Below, piece by piece: positions 37,801 to 50,000 of a stretch of DNA of 64,000 bases. The stretch is taken from positions 3,132,446 to 3,196,445 of the forward strand of contig JANVCC010000077.1 of NCBI GenBank assembly GCA_025345505.1. Direction: 5' to 3'. Below the pieces are notes generated by a model, which was not told the origin of the DNA, searched no databases, and worked only from the letters and a program-made list of their open reading frames with translations. Numbering within the stretch: position 1 is the stretch's first letter; the number at the start of each line of letters is the position of its first letter. The position numbers were made by a program, and so were the translations under genes. This DNA is from Todiramphus chloris collaris (taxonomy: Eukaryota; Chordata; Aves; Coraciiformes; Alcedinidae).

Positions 37801-38296
37801 ATAGTGTGGCAGTAGCCTGTGGCTTACATTAATTATTTTATGATATGACATTCAAGGAACAGCCAGGTCTACAGCTTTTTGATCAGCATTGCAGAAACGT
37901 CATCCATTTTACTGTTACCTCTTCTTCAGCAATGAGCTACTTATGCTTTAGGTATTCTAATGGGATAGCTGGGATTGCACTGGAGATATGATATGCCACA
38001 GTATTTTAGTGGTTTGGGGGTTTGGAGATCTAAGTCAAGAGAGCAGGTGAGAGACCATGGGAAGAATCATGCTGTCTTTTATCTCTCCCTTATATTTTTC
38101 CTAGAATATTCTGCAGCAGATTAGCTGGTAATACAAATTTTTGATCTGACCTACTGTCTTATTCAACCAAGGGATTTGATTTTTCTGCTCCACAGGTAGA
38201 CTCTTCATTGATTGCCCAACTCATGGCCAACTCTTGGATGGCATCACATTTTCATAGTAAAGCTATTTTATTGGACTAAAAGTGCACTTTGTAGTT
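37801..38296. other. Unique intronic sequence, nothing recognised
   Basis: Between an old CR1 relic and A/C-rich simple DNA; no exon or RNA gene seen. Confidence 0.55.
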
Positions 38297-38380
38297 AAAA
38301 AAAAAACAAAACAAACCCCAACACAACAAAACCAAACAAAAAAAAACCAAACCACAAACCAAACCAATCAACAAACCCCT
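38297..38380. repeat. A/C-rich low-complexity tract
   Basis: An irregular series of CAAA, CCAAA and poly-A units with essentially no G or T for about 75 bases. It is the most A-rich stretch on the + strand of this window. It could be the complement of the T/G-rich simple sequence seen elsewhere, inserted or grown in the opposite sense. Confidence 0.9.
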
Positions 38381-39049
38381 CCAGACCATCTCTGATGTGG
38401 TTTAATTTTCCAACCAGTCCTTTCAGACACACACAGATGGCTTTTATATTTGACAGTGGACACTTAAACCTGTCCAGATCTCTAATCTTTCCATTCCAGA
38501 AAACTAGACAATGAAATGGGAAATTTAGGGAATTTAATGCTGAAAGATGTTTCTGGTGTTGCTACGATCATGAGGATCATAGTGTGAATTAATGAAACTT
38601 GTTGTGGGGGAAAAAACATAAAGTGTGTTAGCTGGAATATGTTTGTCCCTGCTTTTGCAGCTTATATATGCTATATTTAATATACTTTTTCTGGTTTTGT
38701 TAATGAATTTCTTTGATTATGAGCTCCTCAAGAGAGAGACATCATAGCTTATCAGAAATTAATTTTGAGCTCAGGTCACGTTCCTAGGCATTTAATCCTG
38801 GGGCTTTGGTGTAGGAAGTCAGAGAAAGCTTTGCCAAAAGTGAATGTGTTTTTGAAGCATCACAGTCCCTACGTAGTCATCTTGTCAGGGATGGCAGGTA
38901 AAGTGTGTTTGTAGTGCTTTGCCTACTTGTTTAGGAAAGTAACAAGGCAGCATTCAGGAGGGAGTTTGTAGCCAAGAACCTGCCGTTGAAGGTCCTGTGG
39001 GTGTTTTGACTGTTGCTGCATCAGCAGAGCTGCATCTGTTAACAGCAAT
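38381..39049. other. Unique intronic sequence, nothing recognised
   Basis: No exon, repeat or RNA gene supported. Confidence 0.55.
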
Positions 39050-39190
39050 TGGCTATTCCATCTCTTCTTTATCATTTGGAGCAGCAATTCCATTGCTCTC
39101 ATTAGAGAGCTGCTCCTTTTGTTGAGTTATCTCATCTTACATTCTAATTAGATTTGGATGCCGCCTGCAGAACTTTTTGCAGGAAGCCAC
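39050..39190. promoter_or_regulatory. Candidate conserved noncoding element with nested hairpins
   Basis: GGAGCAGC (39078-39085) pairs with GCTGCTCC (39109-39116). An alternative inner stem GCTCTC/GAGAGC (39095-39100 with 39105-39110) shares bases with it. A third stem, CCTGCA/TGCAGG, follows within 39165-39184. The block also has TTCTAATTAGATTTGG, a homeodomain-type palindrome. A regulatory role is inferred. Confidence 0.3.
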
Positions 39191-39548
39191 ACTTAGAGAT
39201 GAGTTTGTTTTGGTCTTACTCGTGTCTTTTTCTGATCACTCTTTACCAAGCAAAGAAGTTTTGTTGGCAGAGATTAGTAATGGATGCATTCAACACGGAT
39301 ATGTGCTAATATTAAGAAAAACCACACAATAAATTAATTTATAAGTATGCAAATAGTTAATTGCAAAATAGAACTTTTATAATTAATTACATAAGAACTT
39401 TCATACTATATCTGATCCAGTAGAACTTGCAAAGCCTGAAAAGAGATGCATGCTAAAGAACATTGTAAAGTCTTACAAAATTACATGGTGTGGATAGGGG
39501 CTTTACTAAAGCAAGTGGGTAGAGCATCTCTGATATGAGGGAAGTCTG
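39191..39548. other. AT-rich intronic sequence
   Basis: From about 39300 to 39410 the sequence is very AT-rich, with several TTAATT/AATTAA words (TAAATTAATTTATAAG, GTTAATTGCAAAATAG, TAATTAATTAC). No coding or repeat signal. Confidence 0.5.
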
Positions 39549-39588
39549 AGAGAGCTTCCAACCTCAACCATTCTGTGATTCTATGAAG
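39549..39588 (+). mobile_element. Short CR1 LINE 3' terminus
   Basis: CTTCCAACCTCAACCATTC followed by TGTGATTCTATGAA is the last part of the CR1 3' end. Upstream sequence does not clearly match, so only a very short fragment is called. Confidence 0.75.
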
Positions 39589-42448
39589 AGTAAAGAAGCA
39601 TTGGATAAAGGTCCAGAACTTCTAAAGGTAGAAGAATTTGGTTCTTAGGACAACATATAGTTAATCTGTGGATCTTCTTGATGGAGTTTGTTGTGGGAGG
39701 TGAAGTTCCCATGGGTTCAAGTGGAGTCAAAATGAGCTCCTAGAATTAAAAAAAAAAACCAAACATCATCTGCCAGGGATTATATTACACACAAATACTT
39801 TATCTGCAGCTCAGAAAGTCCCCTGGCCTCTGATCAGTTAGATAGTGAGAGGCACTGCTATTTACTCTTCAGGCAGTCAAGGCTGGATCAGGAGCCAGCA
39901 GGTTCTTGCACTGAACAATTTCCTTGTTGGTGCCACCCCTTGGCTTGCTACAGCATGTGGTTCTCCTATCCACACTAAACCTAGGCTTTGCATCAGCTTA
40001 CATGATTGTTTTGCTTTGAGTGAGCTTTTCTTCTGCTCTCTCTTCCCCTTTCCCTCCTCCCTGGACTTTTCTTTCCAGTTAGGCTCGGGACCAAGTAATA
40101 TAAATCTTTGATGCTTTGTACAGTGCCTAGTAGAATTTAGTACTTTAACATGGGTTATGTCTGTTTATATTGGTGTTTTGTTTTGTTGTGGTGTTGCAGT
40201 GTTTTGTTGGGGATTTTTTTTTTTTCCCCAAGTGCACTGCCATTTTATGATGGCTATAAATAATATGAAGGATGGAGAAACATTGTTAAAAAACGTACAA
40301 GAAATCCTTCCATCTTTCTTTTAGTCTAGTCTCTTATTATCTCTGTGGTACATTCATCAGGCTTCTAATTATGTTAATAAGTGCCCAGTATCAGGCTGTC
40401 TGTTCTCCAAATATTATTTACAAAGGCTCCCCCCAGCCTTTGTAAGGTAGCCTTTGATTTGTTTACTTACCACATGTTCTTCATCTGTAAAATCTGTCAG
40501 CCTGTTCTTTTACAGTATATGCCTGACCAAATAAAAGTGGAAGCTCTTATAAATTACTAGGTCATGGGAATCTAGTGCGTTTTTACATGTAGGTTTTTTG
40601 CCTCTGAATAAAACCTGTAAAAAGTGAGTGAGACCATTCTGTAACCAAATTATTATGGCACGTTTCTGGGTCTTTGATGACCAGTTACTTCAGAAAATTG
40701 CCTCTGTAAATATTAGTAGTTGCTCGTAGCCAATAATCCCTGAAGCTTGCTGTCCAGATGCCTGAATCTAGCAACAGGCTATCTACAGGAGCTGGGCATT
40801 CAGCGTCCCGCAAGTCTGGTCAGGGATGAAAAGGTGGTGCTGTACAGGAATAGTTGGGGGATATTACCCCATGATAAATCGAAGAACATTTTATGTCATC
40901 CGTAACAGGACTGTTACATTCTCTTTTATGGATCTTGTAGTCTAGCTTGGAGGATCTGTGAGGAAGATGATAATAGGAGACTGGTTACGGGAAGATGTTT
41001 GGGCTGTTGCTGGTGCTAAGCCTCACCTCAAATTCAGGTGGCAGTTTTGCCGGGGTATGAGAGGTGCACTGCAAACTTTCCTGAGTGAGCTCTGGTGCAT
41101 CTGAGACCCAGGCTTCTCCAGCTATCTGTAACTACTAGTGGGAATGTGGGCTTTCATAGAAGAGTTAGCTGCACTGAAGGGATGTGTCCAGCTCAAGCTG
41201 TGCACCTTCACAGACCAGGGTCTTGGCATGGACTTTCATGCCTTGGGGTCTGAGTTCATAGACTGTGTTGTGTAGGGGAGTGGGACAGGCAAGGAATAAA
41301 CAGGGACTAGTGCCATCTGTAAAGCTCTGGGAGGTTGAAAAGCTTCTTGGAACAGGTATGCAGAAAGTAAGAGAACCCAGCACTGTGACATGGATTCAGG
41401 CCATACAGGGGTCTGAAGCTCACAAGGAATAGTCAGCTCCATGGAAAGAGAAATGCCTTTAATGTCCGTCCCCTTGCATCTCTTTCTCTGCCATGCTAGA
41501 AATTGCAGTAGTGATTTGCTTTAAAAAGGAAGCCTTTAACCTTTAAGAAGGTTGTTGATTGTTGGTCCTGGAGTGGGAAGAGCAAGCAACAGGTTCAGAG
41601 CAGAAGTCAGGAACAGTGTAAGGAAGAGAGTCTACAGAGGAAATTTGGTCTCAGGGCCTGGTGTGGGAACAGGAGAATCATACAACTTCCATTAGCACCA
41701 AGGGATGGACGAGCTCCTTGAGGACTTCAGTAGACTCTGATCCATCCGAGGGTCTTGCGAAATTTCTTCAGGGATCACAGACAAGCTGTTAACCTCAAGA
41801 TGCCCCAAACACAGGTATCTGTAAAGCCAGCATGTGGGAAGGTTTGTCCTTCCTTTGGGTTACTTGCAGCTGTAAGTGTGTCTGAGGGAAAAACCAAGGC
41901 AGCAAGATCATCTGTTAAAACATAAGTTTCAGATATAATATTATATTGCTATGGAGTAGTTAAAGCTACAGAGTAAGCAGTAGACCATGGTATATCATTC
42001 AGTGTGCCTCTAGCAGAGTAGAGAATAAATGTCCCATGGAAGATTAAAATCCCATTGGTTCTATTATCTGTAACCAATAAAGATAAAAGGGTTGTCTATG
42101 AGGAACAGAGTTAACACAGCACATTTAGCTTTGTACTCACAAGTCCGCATTTTCTATTTTGTACGAGGCTCAGGAAACAAAGCAAGACAAGCTTTGTTGT
42201 TTGTTGTGTTTCGGGTTCTTTTCTTTCTGGATGAGTACATGCAGGGGAGACTCTGGTGGACCACTTGCTTCTATGAGGATTTGGAGGGTGGTCTGCAACA
42301 AGGCTACCTCATTGTAGGGGTTGCGGGGTGTTAGTTGCCCCCCCTGACAAGTTCATATCTTGTCCTGTGGTATTTTAGTGGTGGTGAGCACAAGTCTGGC
42401 TGTGTAACATGTCATAGCTCTGTTGTGTGGTGGGAGATATAGAAGAAG
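39589..42448. other. Unique intronic sequence, nothing recognised
   Basis: An A-run at about 39749-39758 and a T-run near 40217-40226 are the only simple sequence. No exon, RNA gene or clear transposon. Confidence 0.55.
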
Positions 42449-42573
42449 CCTTTCTTTCTTTCTTTCTTCCTTTCCTTCCTTTCCTTCCTTTCCTTCCTTT
42501 CCTTCCTTTCCTNNNNNNNNNNTCCTTTCCTTCCTTTCCTTCCTTTCCTTCCTTTCCTTCCTTTCCTTCTTTC
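42449..42573. repeat. Pyrimidine microsatellite: CTTT run then 9-bp CCTTTCCTT array, with assembly gap
   Basis: About five CTTT units lead into a perfect array of the 9-mer CCTTTCCTT, interrupted by ten N at 42513-42522 and resuming in near-identical form. One strand is pure pyrimidine and the other pure purine, so triplex formation is possible. The gap means the true length is unknown. Ser-Phe-Pro or Gly-Lys-Glu open frames across it are artefacts of the repeat. Confidence 0.97.
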
Positions 42574-43089
42574 ACAATACATGTGTTTTGTTTGGGGAAC
42601 AGATGAGTGTGAAGTGTAGGCTGTGGTCTAGCTTAGTTCTTTAGCTATGTCTGATCCAAGCAGGGTGCATGCACTGTGGTGACTGTGGTTCATCATGGAA
42701 TAGCTTCTGTTACAGAATATATCAGAAGAATCAGAGTTGTGACTGTGCAGACAGGAGAATAGTGCTTTTCCTTGGTATGCCGTGGCAGATAAGGCACTTT
42801 GAAAGCATGTCCACTTGGCAAATCAGGCCATTGATCTGGTACTTGCACTGCTAGGAAGCTTTTGAGTCATGCTTGGCAGTGGCATTGCTGAGTAACTCAG
42901 GTTTCATGGAAAAGTAGACTCATGAATTCTTCAGCACAGATGTTCCACCTTTCTAGTAATAATGTCTTTGTATCATTTTCATGAAGCAGAGGTAAAATCC
43001 TTTGTTCCTAGGGCTTCTTTCTTGTTCTACTTCATCTCGGCTTCAGTGGTCACTGCATTCCCTCTCATCCTGTGTGACAAAAGCCATTA
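42574..43089. other. Unique intronic sequence, nothing recognised
   Basis: No exon, RNA gene or repeat supported. Confidence 0.55.
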
Positions 43090-43305
43090 CAAATGCTGCA
43101 GTAGGCTGTGTTGCAAACACTTATCTTTAAAAATGACATTCATAAAGGTTAATAATTGGAATGAGCTCTGGCAGTTACTAATTAACACTATTACACAATC
43201 AGCTCACATTCTGGCAGCATTAGGCATACTTAATCAGTCAATTATCATTGATCTCGGAAAGTGCTGCTCTAAAGTTAGCATAAGGTGCCTTTGTGAGCAG
43301 AGGGA
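43090..43305. promoter_or_regulatory. Candidate conserved noncoding element
   Basis: The block includes TTAATAATTGGAATGAGC, GTTACTAATTAACAC, ATTACACAATCAGC and CAATTATCATTGATCTCGG. It has multiple homeodomain-type TAATT/ATTA cores and CATTGAT in well-mixed, non-simple sequence. This is the composition expected of a developmental enhancer in a neuronal gene intron. Conservation is not demonstrated. Confidence 0.38.
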
Positions 43306-45060
43306 GGGAATTTGACACCACCAGAGTGGTCAGGCTGCTGGGACTGTGTGGTTTGAGGGACTGGTGTTGTATACCTGATTGTGATGGATGGATCTGAATT
43401 AGAAATCAGATAGTATAGACTCACCTTCAAACATTGGCATAAATAGGTTCTACCACTGTCTCTCCTTGTGATTTCAAACAGTAGGGGTGTTAAGGGAGAG
43501 AGATGACTTTGGGGAAAAATGGGTTTAATGGCTTCAATGAATTTCAGATAACTTGATGACTTACAAGCTTTCCAAAGGACAGATGGAGTGTAAAGTATTT
43601 TTTTCCTTGTTTTTATTTTTCTTCATATGATTAATAGTTTCTGAGATAAGGAAGTTGCAAACAAGATGGGGAGGCATGAGATTTCCCTTTAGAAGTGTTA
43701 TATAAAGTAATATTAATCTCATGAATCTAAATGTTATGACAGCTTTGAGCTCTCTCATAAACTCAGAGGTGGGGAGCCTTTACTGTTCATAGTGGCTGAG
43801 AGTGCAGAGGGAGCAGGCCTGACTGCTGCACAGAACAGCAGTGGTTTTCTAGCCAGTGTTTTGCTCTTTCCAACTTAAGTGTGGGCAGCACATGCATCTT
43901 CTCTAAAACCATCTGTTGTTTGTGCCTGGTCAGGAAGGTGTGTAGTGATGTGCAGCCCACCCAAGCAAGGATGGTTGCTGTAGTCCAGCGTGTGAAGGAG
44001 ATGTTCTATATCTTTGTATGGAAAAGGAAAGTGTGGAGCGGAGGTGATCAGGGCTGATGTGTTTGCTCCTGATCATTGTTTCTCCACTTCTATAATTCTG
44101 TCTTGTGACTAAGATCTGGTCTGCAATGCATGCAAATTCACAGGGAATTGCATACACCTGGATAGAATGGGAACATGGTCAATGACATGTTGGAATGGAA
44201 GGGGAATTCAGGGTACTGTGAGAATAAAGAAACTTGTGTAGGTGAAAGGGACAGAAAATACATGACTTGTGCTTGATACCCCTTGGGAATTTATCTCAAG
44301 TCCCCTATATTTTTAGGACAAGTTAAAATGTATTGTTGTGATTATTCTGGAGTACCTTTTTAACCTTCCTCTGTCTTCGTCTGCTAATTCTTTGGAACTT
44401 TTCATTGTAGGCAAGTGATCCAGAAAAAAAATCTGTTGAGAATCTTACAGGCTGGATGTTTCCCCAAACTCTTTTTGTTCCTGTGAAACAAAAATCTGAG
44501 AATACACTTCAGATCCAACTGAAGTCAGTAGTACATTGATTTCTTTCTGTATCTCTGAAATTTCACCTTTGATCTTGGCAAAAATCTGCAAGGCATCTTG
44601 GGAATAGGTACAAGAAAAACCATGTTTGAAGGTCAACCCTAGCTCCAGTCTTTGCAAAAAAATTAGCCCAGTGCAAAGGGCTTTCTTTAAAAACTACTTT
44701 TCCATAAATCTGACTCCAGCAGTAGAAAGTGAGTGCAAGCACAAGCCATCCAAACCCCTAAAATTTCCCTGCCTACTATTAAATTTACCTGTGAAACTGT
44801 GCCCACATATCACAAAAAGGCTTGCAAGTTATTGCTGTGCGTACATACTTTGAAGCTCAGTGCTCAATGATTCATTGTTGTTGATGGTACAAAGCGGAGT
44901 TCACTTGAGCTGCAAATGCTTCTCAGAAGGGTAAAGGGAACTTGGTAGAAGAAATGTGAAGAATTTGAGCATGACTAGTGATTGTACAATGATTGTTTAA
45001 CCTGGAGAGAAGACATACACAGAGGAACCTATGTCAAGAGGTCACTAATGTAGGAGTCAA
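43306..45060. other. Unique intronic sequence, nothing recognised
   Basis: No exon, transposon or RNA gene seen. Confidence 0.55.
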
Positions 45061-45127
45061 GTTGGGGGTGGGGTGGACGAGATGACCTCTAAGGGTTCCT
45101 TCCAACCCAAACTATTCTATGATTCTG
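45061..45127 (+). mobile_element. CR1 LINE 3' end
   Basis: GGGGTGGACGAGATGACC, then TTCCTTCCAACCCAAACT and ATTCTATGATTCTGAGG, give a clear CR1 3' end in sense orientation with few differences from the usual sequence. It is 5'-truncated. Confidence 0.92.
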
Positions 45128-46970
45128 AGGAACACTTCTAGACTCTGGGTCAGGCCTTGTAAAAGTAATGAAGGGAAATATGTCTTCATATATCAGATAC
45201 TTAGCCTGAGAAAATCCTGTGAGCAAACCCTGAGGCAGCCCTCTGGAAATCTGTGCCTCAGGAGAAGTTGGCAAGAGCTGCTGCTTGGGCTGGGTGTCAG
45301 TGCAGAGCTCTGGTTTCTGGGTGCAGCTGCTGTGCTACAGAGCTCAGGCACACTTTTTCTCCCAAAGCTTCCATAATGCATAACCTGCATGGGGTCTTCT
45401 GAGAGATTTCTTAAGAAATTTGGAAGACTCAAGACTTAGAACTGGTAGATAGATCTGACATTCTGATGTATGACAAATGATGCCTTCCCTGGTGGTAAAT
45501 GACATCACCTATGAAGTGTACCATTCGTATGGCAACTAAGTGGAACTAATTTTAGGAAAGAGGTGTCAGACTACAGTAGCTCAGTTAATGAAAACACAGT
45601 TGGACACTGTTAGACCAGTCCTGTAGGTATATAAACATACAGAGCACAACCATTCCTTCCCCACTCCACATGCCCCCCCAATATCTATTCTGCAGTTACT
45701 GAGGAATTTGCATCAGAGCAGAGGCAGGTTTTAGGGTTTCTCCTTAAAGCTGAGCATGGATTGCTTAGGAAGCTGGGAAGTCTCCGTTTTAAAAGACTTT
45801 AGGTACATGCTGGCCAGACTTCTGATGTAGATGTCTCGTTCTAGTTAGTCTTGCCTTTGGGAGGGAGGGAGAACATTAAAGGCTTTTTCTTAACCCTGTT
45901 TCTGTGGTCCAGTGATAGGAGAGACTCTGACCCATATGCCTTGGGAACTGCAGCACAAGTTTCATATTAGGAGCTGTCTATAGAAGGAGCTGAGAGGTTG
46001 AATAATTTTTACTTGAGTGCATTTAGCATATTTTTACCACTTGTTACCCATCCTACCTTGTCTTGAAATGTCTCTATTAGAATATTATGTAAATTGGCTA
46101 GTGAAGACAGTGTGGAGATTGGACAATGTGCAATAACAAGTGTTGACTTGAGACTAAGACCATGCTCTCTGCAGTGCATTAGTTCTGATATAGATCCCAT
46201 CAACAAGCAAAATGTTGCACTGCAGATGTGCAGTTTGGCAGGTTGCATGGGTCTGATGGCTTGAGGGCATGAAAAATTGTGATCTTGCTTCTTTGACCTC
46301 CTCTCCAACTCATTGCACAGTGGAGACCATAGAGGGCAAAAATCAGCTAGCTGATGTTGGAATAATGCTAGAACCATGCAAGTGCTATCAGAGCAACTGT
46401 ATTCAAGCCAACAATGTGCTGGCGGAATGGCTGGTGGAAGAGTATAAAGTCATGTTTGAAATGTGAATGAGCAGCTCTAATTCTAGCCTTTCTTTCTTAA
46501 AGAGGAATGAAGCTGGGGCAAAATCAGTCTTTATACCAAAATTCTGTTGTGTCTTTAAAGTTAGGCAATGGAAGGTTTTTAGACCTAACACTAGGTAAAG
46601 TGGTGAATGCAGTGAAGGACATCTGATAGTGATTTCTTTAGCTCATGCTGCTAGGGTAGGGGGGGATCATAATAAAAGACAGTCCTGTGACCTGGTTCAC
46701 TGGAACAGCCAGTTGCTTTGCTTTCCAGTAGTCATTCTGTTTCGTAGAGTAACCTGGAAGCTGTTATCAAATCACACCCTGATTAAACCCCAGAAATTTT
46801 TTGTAACGCAGCAGGTTTTTCCACTCTTTAATCATTCTTATTTGGGTGATTCTTCTCACAAGGCACTGAATCCAATGTCCTCAAAATTCTTATGTTTCTC
46901 CTCATAATGAGGGAAGGGAATTCTCAAGAACAATGCTCTTCATAGAAGTGCAGCTCTGCACATCCTCAGA
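45128..46970. other. Unique intronic sequence, nothing recognised
   Basis: Ordinary unique DNA. A minus-strand open frame of 122 codons at 46009-46377 carries no recognisable motif. Confidence 0.55.
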
Positions 46971-47090
46971 TTCATAGTTTTAAAGCACAGAGAACAAGTA
47001 ATGATAATAATCTAGTCGTGTAGTGCAGGCCAGAGAATCTTACTCAATAATTTCTACATTGAGTCCACAGTCTAGTTTGAAGTATTGCTT
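46971..47090 (-). mobile_element. Possible ancient CR1-like repeat relic, reverse orientation
   Basis: The order TTCATAGTTTTAAAGCACAG, AATGATAATAATCTAGTC, GTGCAGGCCAGAGAATCTTA, AATTTCTACATTGAG follows an old reptilian repeat. In that repeat one finds TCATAGATT, ATCATCTAGTCTGACC and CAGGCCATAGAA in the same order. Much decay; the match is by recall only. The strand is assigned because the ATAGAA-type end comes first. Confidence 0.5.
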
Positions 47091-50000
47091 GTTGGCTGGA
47101 AACTTGTTCAGTCTTTCCTAATACTTATAGTCTTTCAATTATGTGATCTGATTTGTATTGCTGCTAGAACTGCATTTCATTTTTGATGCTGCAGCAAATG
47201 GACTCTGGGCTGAGTTGGCCAAATTCAGTGATGCTGAAAGACAGGCTGGTTTGCTACATGTCTGAAAGACTTGGCATCTGTGAAATTTCAAATTGCAGCC
47301 ATGATTCCCTGATGATGAAAACCAAGCCTTGGAGATCTTTTGTTCCTCACTTTTGCTTTCATGGCATTGTAATTATTTGCAAAAAAGATGAGAGCATAAA
47401 ATGCAGGGGGCGATGAAATAAAGCTCATTCATGTGGATTTTTTTTTTTCCTGAGATGTGCTTTTTTTTTATCCTTTAAAAACCCCTTGAAAGCAGTGAGT
47501 TTTCCTTCTTGAGATGGAGAATTGAGAAGGTTTTGCTTCCTTTTGAACTCTGTCAAAGGCTTCATGGCTGATGCGTGACTTCCTGCACGGGTGTGGGCAG
47601 GCTCAAGCTCTCTGTGCTGGTATCTGAGAGAAAGGAGAGCCTTTAATTGAGCTCACTGCTGCTGTAAAATAGCTTATTAAGCTTTCAACTTCCAGGTACC
47701 TCAGATGCAACCAGCCCCAAGGGTGAAAAGAGAAGCCACAGTTCACCTGCACCCATCAGTATAGGTGCATCCCTTTGTCACTACTGCTGCAGTGCCTGCT
47801 GGCCTCTGTGCTCTGTGGGTGCATCTGCAGACTGGGTGCAGCCCTCATCCGGCTTCACATCATCTGGGAGCTGTTATCAAAGTGCAAATAGTGCTGAGTG
47901 GCCCCAACTCCTCAGCACCAGTTAGAAATGAAGATGTGTAGTACTTTGAGTGGCAGGTGCTCAGGACACCGCATCAGCACTGCAAGAAGAAGGTCCCTGC
48001 AGATGAGCCTTGGCAGGCATAAGGGAAGCTAGCTGTAGGGTTAAAGGCACAGTACTGATCATGAAAATTGGGTGAGGTGCCCAGCTCCTTCTTTGATGGC
48101 TTCTTCTGCAGAAATTCCTCTTGGCTCAAGGGACAAAAAAAAAATAATTCAAGTGTGCAAATTGCATGGCCTTGTTCCTCAGTTATGGACTGAAATAGGA
48201 GATGATGAACAGTAGATTCATATTGGAGGATTTTATTTGCTGTGTGCGTAAGATCAGGTGGTACAGATAAAGCATACAGCTTTTCTACAGCAGGAACTGA
48301 AATACTGTTTTACAAAGGCATGGTCTTGGCTGCTCTGACAGTTCTGGCACAGAAAAAACGGCTCTGCGCTTTGGAGCAACGGGCTTGTGTTTCCTCGGGT
48401 TATTAGTTACCTGAAAATAGCTCTTTGCCCTTTGTACAGATGTTTTAAATTTTCTTCCTGGACTAGGATATTTTATTTTAGCTTTGCAACTGTATTATTT
48501 ACTTCTCTAATGTATTTTCAGGTTGCAGTGGTAGGATGCACACTGCAAAAAATAAGGCACGGTTTATATTTGTATTGGCTTGCAGATCCCCATACGTTAA
48601 GAAGAGAAAGATGTCTTTGATTCCCTGCCATTAAATATTTATGTTGTTTATAGAGTTTTAAAATTAAACCCTCATCTAGTCATTTCAGCGCTAGTCGCCT
48701 TCTACCTTTCTGCCTCTCAGTAGAGCATTTACAAGTGTTTATATTGGCTTTTTCTGCCTAGCAACGTTTGTTGCAAGTAGTTTAGGAAAAAAAAAAGATG
48801 GCTTGCCATAATAAATCCAAAGCTGCGGCAAGTCTTAACAACCTTTAGTTATCCTTCCTCAGAGTTCCCTTTACAAAGAGAAAGCTATCTGATGTGATAA
48901 AAATGAAGACTAGGTGCTATGAAATCTCTGTTTACAGTACTTTATTCCATCACAGCCATCATCTGGGTTTTTTTTTTTTAATTATTTTTATTTTATTTTA
49001 TGAAGCAAATTGTGAGATGTCCCTCACTTCCATTCACTTTGTTGAAATAATAGAACTGATGCTGCGGTGTCTTTAGCTGATTGCTATGGCATGCAAGTGA
49101 GCTCTGGGGCTGGTGTATCTCATACTGTATGCTCTGGGAGGACCCAAATGAGAGGCCAGTTTGACAAATTACTCTGCAGAGAATGGCCTCATTCCTGCAT
49201 GTTTGTGCTTTCTTTTTACTGCATAGGTCTAATGTGACTGATGAAGTTTTGTTGCATTTGAGCAATGAGGTTCCTCTCACTTTGTTTTGGAGCCAGTTCC
49301 ATGGCTTAAGTGCCAGAGCTGGCCCAAATTTGAATTTTCTTTTTGACAAGAAAGTCATGTTTAAATTTCTTTGTTTGCCTGGACATCTCGATGAAGTATT
49401 TCCAACTGACAGTACTGATGATTCTGCAAGTTAAAAGATTTTAATGATATTTGGGTTAAAATTTCCTTTTTTGTTTTATTTTAGACCTTTCAGATTCTGA
49501 AAATTATTATATAGCCCCCAGTCCATGTGCTGTCAAATTGTTTGCCTAATTATTTTAATCTTTCCTGCAATGAATACACTTCACACTGAAACACTTAGGG
49601 TTTTTTCATTCTATGAATTTTGCCAAATTCTTGTCCCTCATTACACAATGTGATTAAAACCTGATTTTTGGTCAGTGAATTGAAAATGAGTCTTCTGGAT
49701 TCATTGGAGGTCCCTAATGCAGTGTGGCTAAGATCTGACTCAGATTTGATTGTCTAAGTATGGTTTTCCTTGTACTATATATACATGGATTTTAGGAAAA
49801 CAGTATTTTTATATTTTCCTGCTTAGAAGCTGTGATGGTGGTTTTCATTAAACAGAAGCTTGCCTTCAATGTTTTGGAGATAGTTTGTGTTGAAATATCA
49901 ATGATCTAGAAGAAGCAGCATGTCTTTTTTGTAGACAAAATATAGACAATGTTCTTCACACGATGTCAATTTACCAGAGGTCATACTTGAAAGAGATTCA

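Noticed and set aside
42375..42644. Gly-Lys-Glu and Ser-Phe-Pro repeat proteins
   Set aside because: Direct translation of the 9-bp microsatellite across an assembly gap.
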